From Erythrobacter sp. (GTDB lineage Bacteria > Pseudomonadota > Alphaproteobacteria > Sphingomonadales > Sphingomonadaceae): DNA of 64,000 nucleotides. Of the stretch, positions 38,004 to 47,141 are shown piece by piece (position 1 is the stretch's first letter; each line of letters starts with the position of its first letter). Position numbers and translations under genes: made by a program. Below the pieces are notes generated by a model that was not told the origin of the DNA, made no database searches, and was given only the letters and a program-made list of their open reading frames with translations. The DNA lies in assembly GCA_013822695.1 (NCBI GenBank), contig PNKW01000001.1, positions 26,555-90,554 of the forward strand, read 5' to 3'.

Positions 38004-40142
38004 ATGGGCATCCAGACTCACAAGACCTTCTGCCGCTTCTGCCACGCCAATTGCGCGATGGAAGTCGACGTTGCCGACGGGAAGGTCGTCGAGGTGCGCG
38101 GCGATCCCGACGATCCGGCCTTTGGCGGTTACACCTGCATGAAGGGCCGCGAGCTGCCCGACAGCCACAACTCCGAGAACCGGCTGCATCATTCGCTGGT
38201 TCGCAATGCGGAAGGCGAATTCGTCTCGACCCCGATGCCCGAGGCGCTTGCCCATGTGGCGAGCGAATTGCGCCGCATCATCGACACCCACGGCCCCCAT
38301 TCCGTCGCGGTGTTCATGGGATCGGGCGGGTTCCAGAACTCCGCCGCCATGTCCGCCTCGCTGAGCTTTGCCAATGCGGTGGGCAGCCGCAATTTCTACA
38401 CCTCGGTGACGCTCGATCAGCCCGCCAAGGTCTTCACCACCGCGCGTTACGGCAAGTGGATGGCGGGGCCGAACACGTTCAGCGAAAGCGACGTTGCCTT
38501 CTTCATCGGCAACAACCCGATCGTCTCGCATTACTCGCCGGTTGGCGGCGTCCCGCCCTTCAGCCCCTCGCGCCGCATCCGCGACCAGCAGGCGGCGGGC
38601 CTCAAGCTGATCGTCGCCGACCCGCGCGAGAGCGATGTGGCGCGGCTGGCGGACATCTACCTGCCCGTGAAACCCGGCGAGGATCCGGCGATGCTGGCGG
38701 GGATGCTCAACGTGATCATTGCGGAGGGCCTCTACGACCGCAATTTCGTCGCCGCGCATGTCGACGGGTTCGACGAACTCGCCGAGGCGGTGAAGGCCTT
38801 CCCGCCCGAGGTCGCGGCCGAGCGCGCCGGGCTCGACACCGACCAGCTCGTCGCTGCCGCGCGGATGTTCGCGACCGGCTCAAAGGGCTGCGCCGTCACC
38901 GGCACCGGCCCCGAGATGGCGGGCAATGGCACGCTCACCGAGTATCTCGTGGTGTGCCTCAACACCATCTGCGCCCGCTTCAAGCAGGAGGGCGAGAAGG
39001 CCGCGATCCCCGGCGTCTTCAGCCCCTACCAGACCGCGCGCCGCGCGCAGGTCGCCCCGCCGGTGCCGATGTTCGGCGCGGAAGGCATGCCCAAGTCGCG
39101 GTTCCGGGGCCTTGGACATCTGGGCTGGGAAATGCCCTGCAACGTCCTTGCCGACGAAATCCTCACCCCCGGCGAAGGCCAGGTGCGCGCGCTGATCTCG
39201 GTTGGCGGCAATCCGGTGGTAGGCTTCCCCGATCAGCTCAAGATGGCCCGCGCGCTCGATGATCTCGAACTCTTCGTGCAGATCGACCCGTGGATGAGTG
39301 CGAGTGCCAAACGTGCCGATGTGGTGCTCGCGCCGTCGCAATGCCTCGAGCGCGAGGACATCACCAGCCTCTCCGAATGGTGGCATGAAGAGCCCTATGC
39401 CCGCTACACCGAAGCGGTGGTCGCAGCGCCGGGCGACTGCATCGACGAATACGAGATGTTCTGGACGCTGGCGCATCATCTCGGCATCCAGATGATGCTG
39501 AACGGCGGGCCGCTGCCGATGGATCGCAAGCCCACCAAGCAGGAGTTCCTCGATCTGGCGGTGACCGGCTGCCTCGTGCCCCCCAGCCAGGTGCGCGCCG
39601 ATTGCGCGGCGAATGGCGGCGCGGCGGTGCTCTATCCCGAAAAGCACCCGCTGGTGGAGCCGGTCGACGAGAACGAGTTCCACCGCTTCGATCTCGCCGT
39701 GGACGCCATGCCGTCCGAGATCCTGAAATATGCGGGCGCCAGCGCCGCGCGCGAGGGCTTCGACTTCCGCCTGATCTCGCGCCGCTCCAAGACGCGGTTC
39801 AACTCGATCGGGCACCCGCTCAAGAAGCTGCAGGAAAAGACCACCACCAACCCGGCCTTCATCCACCCGGACGACATCGCGGCGCTGGGTCTGGAGGAAG
39901 GCGGGCTGGTCGCGATCACCTCCCCCCACGCCACCATCCACGGGGTGGTGAAGGCAAGCGACAAGGTGCGGCGCGGGATTGTTTCGATGGCGCACGCCTA
40001 TGGCGACGCCGATGCGGGGAAGGACGACGTGCGGACACGCGGCTCCTCGACCAACCGGCTGGTCAGCGAGGTGGTCGATTACGACCCGATCACCGGCCAG
40101 ATCCTGCAAAGCGCGATCCCGGTGAAGCTGGAACCGGCCTGA
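38004..40142 (+). CDS. Molybdopterin-dependent oxidoreductase (DMSO reductase/formate dehydrogenase family), no Tat signal seen
   Basis: CRFCHANCAMEVDVADGKVVEVRGDPDDPAFGGYTCMKG (CxxCxxxC...C, [4Fe-4S]); C-terminal molydopterin-binding-like region. Confidence 0.9.
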   Translation: MGIQTHKTFCRFCHANCAMEVDVADGKVVEVRGDPDDPAFGGYTCMKGRELPDSHNSENRLHHSLVRNAEGEFVSTPMPEALAHVASELRRIIDTHGPHSVAVFMGSGGFQNSAAMSASLSFANAVGSRNFYTSVTLDQPAKVFTTARYGKWMAGPNTFSESDVAFFIGNNPIVSHYSPVGGVPPFSPSRRIRDQQAAGLKLIVADPRESDVARLADIYLPVKPGEDPAMLAGMLNVIIAEGLYDRNFVAAHVDGFDELAEAVKAFPPEVAAERAGLDTDQLVAAARMFATGSKGCAVTGTGPEMAGNGTLTEYLVVCLNTICARFKQEGEKAAIPGVFSPYQTARRAQVAPPVPMFGAEGMPKSRFRGLGHLGWEMPCNVLADEILTPGEGQVRALISVGGNPVVGFPDQLKMARALDDLELFVQIDPWMSASAKRADVVLAPSQCLEREDITSLSEWWHEEPYARYTEAVVAAPGDCIDEYEMFWTLAHHLGIQMMLNGGPLPMDRKPTKQEFLDLAVTGCLVPPSQVRADCAANGGAAVLYPEKHPLVEPVDENEFHRFDLAVDAMPSEILKYAGASAAREGFDFRLISRRSKTRFNSIGHPLKKLQEKTTTNPAFIHPDDIAALGLEEGGLVAITSPHATIHGVVKASDKVRRGIVSMAHAYGDADAGKDDVRTRGSSTNRLVSEVVDYDPITGQILQSAIPVKLEPA

Positions 40143-40167
40143 CATTCTCCATAACCGAAAGACCACC

Positions 40168-41178
40168 ATGCCCCAGAACCGCCGCTTCCTTCTCCAGCGC
40201 CGCCCCGATGGCACGCCGGTGCCTGATGATTTCGAGCTCGTCACGGTCGAGACCCCCGCGCTGGAAGAGGGGCAATTCCTGATCCGCAACCACTACGCCT
40301 CGCTCGATCCGGCGATGCGGGGCTGGATGGACGCGGAGGGCAATTACATGCCGCCGATCCCGCTCGGCGATCCGGTGCGGGCGAGCACCATCGGTGTTGT
40401 CGAGCAAAGCCGCGCGGAAGGTTTCGCGCCCGGCCAATGGGTGATGGGGCTGAACGCGCTCGAGGACTATTCGATCGGCGTCGCGGGCGGCTTCACCCAG
40501 CCGATCGATCCGTCGCTGGTGCCGAGCGTCACCAACTACCTCTCGATCTTCGGCGCGGTGGGGATGACCGCCTATTTCGGTTTTCTGGAGGTGTGCGAGC
40601 CGAAAGCGGGCGAGACCGTGCTGGTCACCGGCGCGGCGGGCGCGGTCGGCAGCCTTGTGGGCCAGCTCGCCAAGATCCACGGCTGCCGGGCAGTCGGGAT
40701 CGCGGGCGGCCCGGCCAAGTGCGCGCGCCTCACCGAGAAATACGGCTTCGACGCCGCCATCGACTACCGCGGCAAGGATGAAGCCGCGTTGACCGCCGCC
40801 ATCGCCGAGGCCTGCCCCGACGGGGTCGACGTGATCTTCGAGAATGTCGGCGGGATCATCCTCGATGCGGGGCTGATGAACCTCAATCTCCATTCGCGGG
40901 TCGGGCTGTGCGGGCTCATCAGCGAATACAACACCGCCCCGCGCGGCATCCGCAACCTGTGGCAGCTGATCGTCAAGCGCGCGCATATCCGCGGGCTGCT
41001 GGTGGCCGATTACGTCCCGCGCTTTGGGGAAGGCGCGGCGCAGATGGGGGTGTGGGCCGCGCAAGGCCAGCTCACCATCGACGAGCATATCGACGAGGGG
41101 CTTGAGCACGCCTTCGACAGCTTCATGCGGCTGTTTGCGGGGACGAATGACGGCAAAATGATCCTCAAGATCGCCTGA
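40168..41178 (+). CDS. Zinc-independent MDR NADP-dependent oxidoreductase
   Basis: SLDPAMRGWM, GETVLVTGAAGAVGSLVGQLAKIHGCRAVGIAGG, GVDVIFENVGG. Confidence 0.9.
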   Translation: MPQNRRFLLQRRPDGTPVPDDFELVTVETPALEEGQFLIRNHYASLDPAMRGWMDAEGNYMPPIPLGDPVRASTIGVVEQSRAEGFAPGQWVMGLNALEDYSIGVAGGFTQPIDPSLVPSVTNYLSIFGAVGMTAYFGFLEVCEPKAGETVLVTGAAGAVGSLVGQLAKIHGCRAVGIAGGPAKCARLTEKYGFDAAIDYRGKDEAALTAAIAEACPDGVDVIFENVGGIILDAGLMNLNLHSRVGLCGLISEYNTAPRGIRNLWQLIVKRAHIRGLLVADYVPRFGEGAAQMGVWAAQGQLTIDEHIDEGLEHAFDSFMRLFAGTNDGKMILKIA

Positions 41179-41183
41179 GACCG

Positions 41184-41951
41184 ATGGCGCGTTCGCTGCT
41201 CGTGCTGTCAGGGGGCCATCCATACGAGGCCGGTCCCTTCGACGAGCTGCTCGGCGCACTGGGCGATTGGGAGATCACCCACCTCGTCCACCCCGAAGGC
41301 GGCGAGGCGGATGCGGCGCAGGCCATCCGCGCCGCCGACGCACTGCTGTTCTACGACATGGCAGGCTACAGTTTCGGCGGGGGCACGGTGACCATGCGCC
41401 CGCCCTCCGCCGCCTTCCGCGAGGCCGTGACCGCGCGCTTTGCCGGCGGCAAGGGCGCGGTGGCTATGCACCATGCGCTCGCCGGGTGGGCGGAATGGCC
41501 GGAGTGGCATGACTGGCTCGGCGGGCAGTTCCATTACCAACCGGGGCCACATGGCCTCGATTCCGGATACCGCCACGACATCGCCTACACAGCCCAGGTG
41601 GTCGCCGACCATCCTGTGACGCGCGGCCTGCCGGCAAGCTTCCCGGTCACCGACGAGCTTTACCTTTGCCCCATCGACGAGACCGCCCTCACCCCCCTGA
41701 TCCGGGCCGAGGGCTTCGCCTTCACGGCTGCCAACTTCTACTCCGCCGCGCAGGCCGTCGCGGGCACGATGTTCAGCAACGCAGGCTGGGAGCACCCCGA
41801 AGGCAGCAATTGCATCGCCTGGGAGAGTCGCACCTGCCCCGCCCCGCTGATCTACCTGCAATTCGGCGACGGCCCGGCGACCTATGCCAACCGCCATGTC
41901 CGGCAAATGCTCGCACAGGCGCTCGATTACACTTCAGGAGGAACCGCATGA
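41184..41951 (+). CDS. ThuA-like domain protein
   Basis: GKGAVAMHHALAGWAEWPEWHDWLGGQFHYQPGPHG...VADHPVTRGLPASFPVTDELYLCPI. Confidence 0.7.
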   Translation: MARSLLVLSGGHPYEAGPFDELLGALGDWEITHLVHPEGGEADAAQAIRAADALLFYDMAGYSFGGGTVTMRPPSAAFREAVTARFAGGKGAVAMHHALAGWAEWPEWHDWLGGQFHYQPGPHGLDSGYRHDIAYTAQVVADHPVTRGLPASFPVTDELYLCPIDETALTPLIRAEGFAFTAANFYSAAQAVAGTMFSNAGWEHPEGSNCIAWESRTCPAPLIYLQFGDGPATYANRHVRQMLAQALDYTSGGTA

Positions 41952-42325
41952 CCCCGCAGCAAACCGTCGAGGCCTTCATCGGCCACTGGAACGCCTGCGA
42001 CATCGACGCGATGCTCGCCCTCTGCGCGGAGGACATCGTCTACCACAACATCCCGATGGAGCCGGTGGTGGGCACGGCGCAGATGCGCGCGATGGTCGAA
42101 GGCTTCCTCGGCGATATCGCAAGATGCGACTGGCAGACCCACGCCATCGCCGCCAACGGCAATACCGTGCTGACCGAGCGCACCGACATCTTCCACTTCA
42201 AGGACGGTCGCCGCGCCGCGATCCGCGTGATGGGGACCTTCGACATTGGCGCGGATGGCCGCATCACCGGCTGGCGCGACTATTTCGACATGCTTGAATT
42301 CCAGCGCGAATTCGCCGGCGGATGA
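41948..42325 (+). CDS. Limonene-1,2-epoxide hydrolase/SnoaL-like protein
   Basis: NACDIDAMLALCAEDIVYHNIPMEPVVG...WRDYFDMLEFQREF. Confidence 0.75.
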   Translation: MTPQQTVEAFIGHWNACDIDAMLALCAEDIVYHNIPMEPVVGTAQMRAMVEGFLGDIARCDWQTHAIAANGNTVLTERTDIFHFKDGRRAAIRVMGTFDIGADGRITGWRDYFDMLEFQREFAGG

Positions 42326-42424
42326 TGCGCGCGCTTCAACCCTAACACAAACGCGCATCGCATCGGGGGCGCGAGGGCCGCTAGGCTTTGCCCATATTCT
42401 CGCAGGGGTCTGGAGCCGCATCAC

Positions 42425-43666
42425 ATGAACAAGCCCGAAGGCAATGTCTTTGCGCCCGAAACGCTGATCGATCCGTTCGACTATTACCGCGCCGTTCACG
42501 AGGCGGGGATCGCGATCGAGCATCTCGAAGGGATGAACACCTGGGTCGTCTATTCCTACGACCTGTGCAGCGAGGCGGCGGCCAAGCCGGAAGTGTTCTC
42601 GAACGATTTCACCGCCCTCATGGGGCGCGAAGCGGACGAGGACATTCAGGCGATCCTTGCCGAGGGCTGGCCTGACCTTCCGACCCTGCTGACCGCCGAT
42701 GCGCCGGTCCATACCCGCAACCGCAAGCTCGTGAACCTCGCTTTCTCGGCCCCGCGCGTCAACGCGATCGAGGCCGACATGCGGCAGAAATCGATCGACC
42801 TGATCGAGGCGTTCGCCGACCGGGGCTCTTGCGAATTCGTCGAGGAGTTCGGCGTGCCGCTGCCCGTGGCGATGATCGCCGGGCAGATCGGGCTGGATGA
42901 TGATCCGGGGCGCGTGAAGCGCTGGTCCGACGCGGCGGTCGACCGCTTCAGCCAGATGGTCGATCACGAGCGCAAGCTTGACTGCGCGCGCAGCCTCGTC
43001 GAGTTCCAGCACTACATCAAGGGCCTGATCGACGACCGCAAGGCGAACGGGGGCAATGACCTCCTCACCGATCTGGTCGAAGCGCGCATCGAGGGCGAAA
43101 CCCCGCTCGAAGACCCCGAGATCATGTCGCTGATGCAGCAGTTCATGGTGGCGGGGAACGAGACCACCACCTCGACGCTCGCGGGCGGCCTGCTCCAGCT
43201 GATCCGCAACCCCGACCAGATGGCCAAGGCCAAGGCGGCGGCAGGCGGGCGCGATCCCAAGGTGATCATGAACCTCGTCGAAGAGGCGCTGCGCTACGAG
43301 ACGCCGACGGCGGGAATGTGGCGCATCGTCAAGCAGGACACCGAGCTTGGCGGCGTGGCGATTCCGGCGGGCAGCGTGGTGCAGCTGCGCTATGCCGCGG
43401 CCAACCGCGATCCGTCGAAGTTCCCCGATCCCGACCGCTTCGACATCGACCGCGCCAACGCCCGCACGCATCTCAGCTTCGGCAAGGGCCCGCACATGTG
43501 CGTGGGTAACATGCTCAGCCGCAAGGAAATGCTGGTCGCCTTCGACGAGCTTCTGGAGCGGCTCGATAACTTCGCGGTGCCTGATGACAGCGCGATCCGC
43601 ATCCTGCCCAACATCCTGCTGCGCGGCGTGACCCACCTGCCGATCACGTTCACGCGGAAAGCCTGA
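42425..43666 (+). CDS. Cytochrome P450
   Basis: QFMVAGNETTTSTLAGGLLQL, EEALRYETP, FGKGPHMCVGNMLSRKEM. Confidence 0.95.
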   Translation: MNKPEGNVFAPETLIDPFDYYRAVHEAGIAIEHLEGMNTWVVYSYDLCSEAAAKPEVFSNDFTALMGREADEDIQAILAEGWPDLPTLLTADAPVHTRNRKLVNLAFSAPRVNAIEADMRQKSIDLIEAFADRGSCEFVEEFGVPLPVAMIAGQIGLDDDPGRVKRWSDAAVDRFSQMVDHERKLDCARSLVEFQHYIKGLIDDRKANGGNDLLTDLVEARIEGETPLEDPEIMSLMQQFMVAGNETTTSTLAGGLLQLIRNPDQMAKAKAAAGGRDPKVIMNLVEEALRYETPTAGMWRIVKQDTELGGVAIPAGSVVQLRYAAANRDPSKFPDPDRFDIDRANARTHLSFGKGPHMCVGNMLSRKEMLVAFDELLERLDNFAVPDDSAIRILPNILLRGVTHLPITFTRKA

Positions 43667-43671
43667 GACAG

Positions 43672-44754
43672 ATGAATTTCGACCTTTCCGAAGAACAGCA
43701 GATGTTCGTGACCTCGGTCGAGCGCTTCGCCGCGCCCATCGATGTCGAGGCGCGGCGCAAGCTTCGCCTCTCGCCCAGCGGCTATGACCGCGCGCGCTGG
43801 CAGAGCCTCGCCGAGATGGGCCTGATTGCGCTCGCGGCGAACGAGGCTGCAGGCGGCATGGGCGGATCGGCGGTCGATCTGGCGTTGGTCCTCGAGGCAA
43901 TCGGCAAGGCCAATGCGCCCGACCCGCTGCTCGAACACGGCATCCTTCCCGCGCTGCTGCTTGAACGCGGGGGTGCGGGCGATGTGCTCGAAGGCGTGCT
44001 GTCGGGCAAGACCACCGCGACCCTCGCCTGGGCCGAGCGCGGCCAGCGCTACAGCCTGAAGGCGAAGGGGATGAAGGCGGACGCGGCCGGAGACGGCTTC
44101 ACCCTCACCGGCGAGAAGACGATGGTGCTGGGGGCGCTGCTTGCCGACCTGTTCGTCGTTACCGCAGACCTTGCTGGGGAGACCGCGTGCTTCCTCGTGC
44201 CCAAGGGTGCGCCGGGACTGGAGGTGCGCGCCTACCGCCTCGCGGATGGCAGCATCGCGGGCGAGATCAAGCTGACCCGCACGCCCGCAGCGGCGCGGCT
44301 GTCGCTCGATCCGGCAGCGCTCGATGCCATTGTCGCGGACATGCGTCTTTATGCCGCCGCCGAAATGGTCGGCCTCGGCCAGCGGTTGCTGGACGACACG
44401 CTTACCTATGTGAAGGAACGCGAGCAGTTCGGCGTCGCGATCGGCAGCTTCCAGGCTTTGCAGCACCGTCTGGTCGATTGCTACGCCAAGCAAGAACAAG
44501 CACGTTCAATGCTTTACCGCGCAGCATTGACCGATCGCGGGGATGCAGCAAAGTGGCAGCGCGCCGCCGCCGGGGCCAAGGCCTTCATCGGCGAGAATGT
44601 CGACGCGATCGCCCGCGAGGCGGTGCAGATGCACGGCGGCATGGGGATCACCGACGAGCTTGCCATCGGCCATGCCTTGAAGCGCGTGCTCGTGCTCGCC
44701 CGCCTGTTCGGCGACGTCGATACCGTGCTGGCGGAATATGCTTTGGCCGCTTGA
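43672..44754 (+). CDS. Acyl-CoA dehydrogenase (small-subunit type)
   Basis: MNFDLSEEQQMFVTSVERF; VKEREQFGVAIGSFQALQHRLVD; EAVQMHGGMGITDELAIGHALKR. Confidence 0.9.
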   Translation: MNFDLSEEQQMFVTSVERFAAPIDVEARRKLRLSPSGYDRARWQSLAEMGLIALAANEAAGGMGGSAVDLALVLEAIGKANAPDPLLEHGILPALLLERGGAGDVLEGVLSGKTTATLAWAERGQRYSLKAKGMKADAAGDGFTLTGEKTMVLGALLADLFVVTADLAGETACFLVPKGAPGLEVRAYRLADGSIAGEIKLTRTPAAARLSLDPAALDAIVADMRLYAAAEMVGLGQRLLDDTLTYVKEREQFGVAIGSFQALQHRLVDCYAKQEQARSMLYRAALTDRGDAAKWQRAAAGAKAFIGENVDAIAREAVQMHGGMGITDELAIGHALKRVLVLARLFGDVDTVLAEYALAA

Positions 44755-44780
44755 CCGGCACACAGGAGGGGAACTGAAAC

Positions 44781-45206
44781 ATGGGCGAAAAGATCGACCC
44801 GAACCTGTGGAGCGACGGGGCAACCCCGCACCTGATGGGCGGCAGGCTGCCTTCAGGGCAAATCGTCTTCCCGATGCCCACCGGCGATGCGGCCGAGGGC
44901 GTGGAGCCCTACAAGCTCTCGCGCCGCGGCACGCTGTGGTCGTGGACCTCGCAGGGCTTCCTTCCCAAGGAGCCCTATGAAGGCCCCGGCAGCGGCCCCG
45001 GCGAAGGTCCGCCCGATTTCCAGCCCTTCCTCCTCGGCTATGTCGAACTGCCCGGCGAGGTGATCGTCGAAAGCCGGATCGTCGATGCGCGGCTCGAGGA
45101 TCTGCATCTGGGCATGGAGCTCGAATTCTGCATCGTGCCGTTCAACGCGCGCTACGACACCTTCGCCTTCCGTCCTGTCACCGCCAGCGAAAGCAAAGCC
45201 GCATGA
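44781..45206 (+). CDS. DUF35/OB-fold protein with degenerate zinc ribbon
   Basis: GTLWSWTSQGFLPKEPYEGP...FQPFLLGYVELPGEVIVESRIVDARLEDLHLGMELEFCIVPF; precedes the thiolase. Confidence 0.75.
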   Translation: MGEKIDPNLWSDGATPHLMGGRLPSGQIVFPMPTGDAAEGVEPYKLSRRGTLWSWTSQGFLPKEPYEGPGSGPGEGPPDFQPFLLGYVELPGEVIVESRIVDARLEDLHLGMELEFCIVPFNARYDTFAFRPVTASESKAA

Positions 45207-46369
45207 GCGAGAACGTCTACATTATCGGCGCGGGGATCCATCCCTTCGGCCGCACCGACAGCCGTTCGGGCCGCGAACAGGGCGTCTATGCCGTGCGCGA
45301 GGCGCTCACCGATGCGGGGCTCGAGTGGCCCGATATCGAGTGCGCCTATGGCGGCAGCGCGGCGGCGGGCAATGCCGACATCATGGTCAACGAGCTGGGG
45401 CTGACCAGCCTGCCCTTCACCAACGTCGCCAATGGCTGCGCCACGGGGGGGAGTGCGCTCGCCGCCTCACAGCAGGCGATCGCGAGCGGGATGTATGACC
45501 TCGCGCTCGCCGTCGGCTTCGACAAGCACCCGCGCGGTGCGTTCAATGCCAAGCCGTCCGATTATGGCCTGCCCGAATGGTACGGCCAGACGGGGATGAT
45601 GCTGACCACGCAGTTCTTCGCCTTGAAGATCCAGCGTTACATGCAGCTCCATGGCATCAGCCGCACCACGCTCGGGCGGGTTGCCGAGAAAGCCTTCCGC
45701 AACGGCACGATCACGCCCCACGCCTGGCGCCGCAGCCCGGTCGATCTCGACACGATCATGAACGCGCCGATGATCAATGATCCGCTGACCAAGTACATGT
45801 TCTGCTCGCCCGCCGAGGGCGCGGTGGCGCTGATCCTCGCATCCGAAAAGAAGATGAAGGAACTGGGCGCGGACGGGGTCAAGATTCGCGCTGTGGCGGT
45901 GAAGACCCGCCCGCCCAATTCCTTCGAGGTGTTCCAGGCCGGCATCAGCATCGAAGAGGGCGGCAAGCCCACCGTCCTCGCCTCCAAGGCCGCTTTCGAG
46001 AAGGCGGGGGTCGGGCCGGAGGACATTTCGGTCGCGCAATTGCAGGACACCGAAAGCGGTGCGGAAATCATGCACATGGCCGAAAACGGCTTCTGCAAGG
46101 ACGGCGAGCAGGAGGAATGGCTCGCCAACGGCTGGACCGAAATCAATGGCGGGAAGCTGCCGGTCAACACCGATGGCGGGTGCCTCGCCTGCGGAGAGCC
46201 GATTGGCGCTTCGGGCCTGCGGCAGGTCTACGAAAACGTCACCCAGCTGCGCGGCCGCGCGGGTGAGCGGCAGGTGCCGGGCCCAAATGGCAAGGGGCCG
46301 CGCTTCGGCTACTCCCACGTCTATGGCGCGCCCGGCCTGTCCGGCGTCGCGATCCTGGAGCGCGAATGA
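45203..46369 (+). CDS. Thiolase-superfamily lipid-transfer protein (Ltp2/SCP2-thiolase-like)
   Basis: VYIIGAGIHPFGRTDSRSGREQGVYAVREAL, NVANGCATGGSALAASQQAI, NTDGGCLACGEPIGASGLRQVYE; ATGA overlap with DUF35. Confidence 0.9.
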   Translation: MSENVYIIGAGIHPFGRTDSRSGREQGVYAVREALTDAGLEWPDIECAYGGSAAAGNADIMVNELGLTSLPFTNVANGCATGGSALAASQQAIASGMYDLALAVGFDKHPRGAFNAKPSDYGLPEWYGQTGMMLTTQFFALKIQRYMQLHGISRTTLGRVAEKAFRNGTITPHAWRRSPVDLDTIMNAPMINDPLTKYMFCSPAEGAVALILASEKKMKELGADGVKIRAVAVKTRPPNSFEVFQAGISIEEGGKPTVLASKAAFEKAGVGPEDISVAQLQDTESGAEIMHMAENGFCKDGEQEEWLANGWTEINGGKLPVNTDGGCLACGEPIGASGLRQVYENVTQLRGRAGERQVPGPNGKGPRFGYSHVYGAPGLSGVAILERE

Positions 46370-47139
46370 GCACGCGGATGCAGGGCAAGGTCGCGCTCGT
46401 CTCGGGCGGCGCTGAGGGGATCGGGGCGGCGGTTGCGCGGCTGATCATCGCCGAGGGCGGCAGCGTGATGCTCGGCGACGTTCAGCTGGAAAAAGCGCAG
46501 GAACTCGCCGCCGAACTGGGCGAACAGGCCGCCGCAACCCACCTCGACGTGCGCCACCTTGCGCAATGGGAGGCAGCCGTCGCCGCCACCCTTTCGCGCT
46601 TCGGCAAGCTCACCGTGCTCGCCAACATCGCGGGCATCTCCGAGCCCGGCAACGTCCCCGAAGGCGCGCTCGACGTGTGGGAGCGCACCATCGACATCAA
46701 CCTCAACGGCCCCTTCTACGGCATGCGCGCCGCGATCCCGGCGATGGAGGCGAGCGGCGAGGCTTGCGCCATCGTCAACATCGGCTCGATGATCGCGCTG
46801 CGCCCGGCGAGTTTCGTGGCAGCCTATTCTGCCTCCAAGACCGGCCTTCGCGGCCTCACCCAATCGGTCGCGCTCGATCTGGCGGAGCGCGGCCTGCCGA
46901 TCCGCGTCAACATGGTGCACCCCGGCGCGATCCGCACGCCGATGTATAACCGCTACAAGTTCTCCGGCGCCGACACGCCCGAGAACATCGAGACCAATTT
47001 CGCCGCCACCCACCCGATGAACCGCATCGGCGAGCCCGAGGAAGTCGCCCGCGCGGTGGTCTTCCTCGCCAGCGACGACGCGAGTTTCACCACAGGCTGC
47101 GATCTCACCGTCGACGGCGGCGGCAGCATCAGGAGCTAA
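46366..47139 (+). CDS. SDR family oxidoreductase
   Basis: KVALVSGGAEGIGAAVARL, VLANIAGISE, YSASKTGLRGLTQ. Confidence 0.92.
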   Translation: MSTRMQGKVALVSGGAEGIGAAVARLIIAEGGSVMLGDVQLEKAQELAAELGEQAAATHLDVRHLAQWEAAVAATLSRFGKLTVLANIAGISEPGNVPEGALDVWERTIDINLNGPFYGMRAAIPAMEASGEACAIVNIGSMIALRPASFVAAYSASKTGLRGLTQSVALDLAERGLPIRVNMVHPGAIRTPMYNRYKFSGADTPENIETNFAATHPMNRIGEPEEVARAVVFLASDDASFTTGCDLTVDGGGSIRS

Positions 47140-47141
47140 TG

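Noticed and set aside
36959-39262. 767-aa + strand ORF and other long shadow ORFs (e.g. 41927-43900 -, 52272-54290 +, 23042-24787 -, 19384-21012 +, 760-2223 +, 38880-40289 -)
   Set aside because: They lie antisense or out of frame to clearly recognisable genes, have low-complexity Arg/Ala/Gly-rich or His-rich translations and no family motifs; typical of high-GC DNA.
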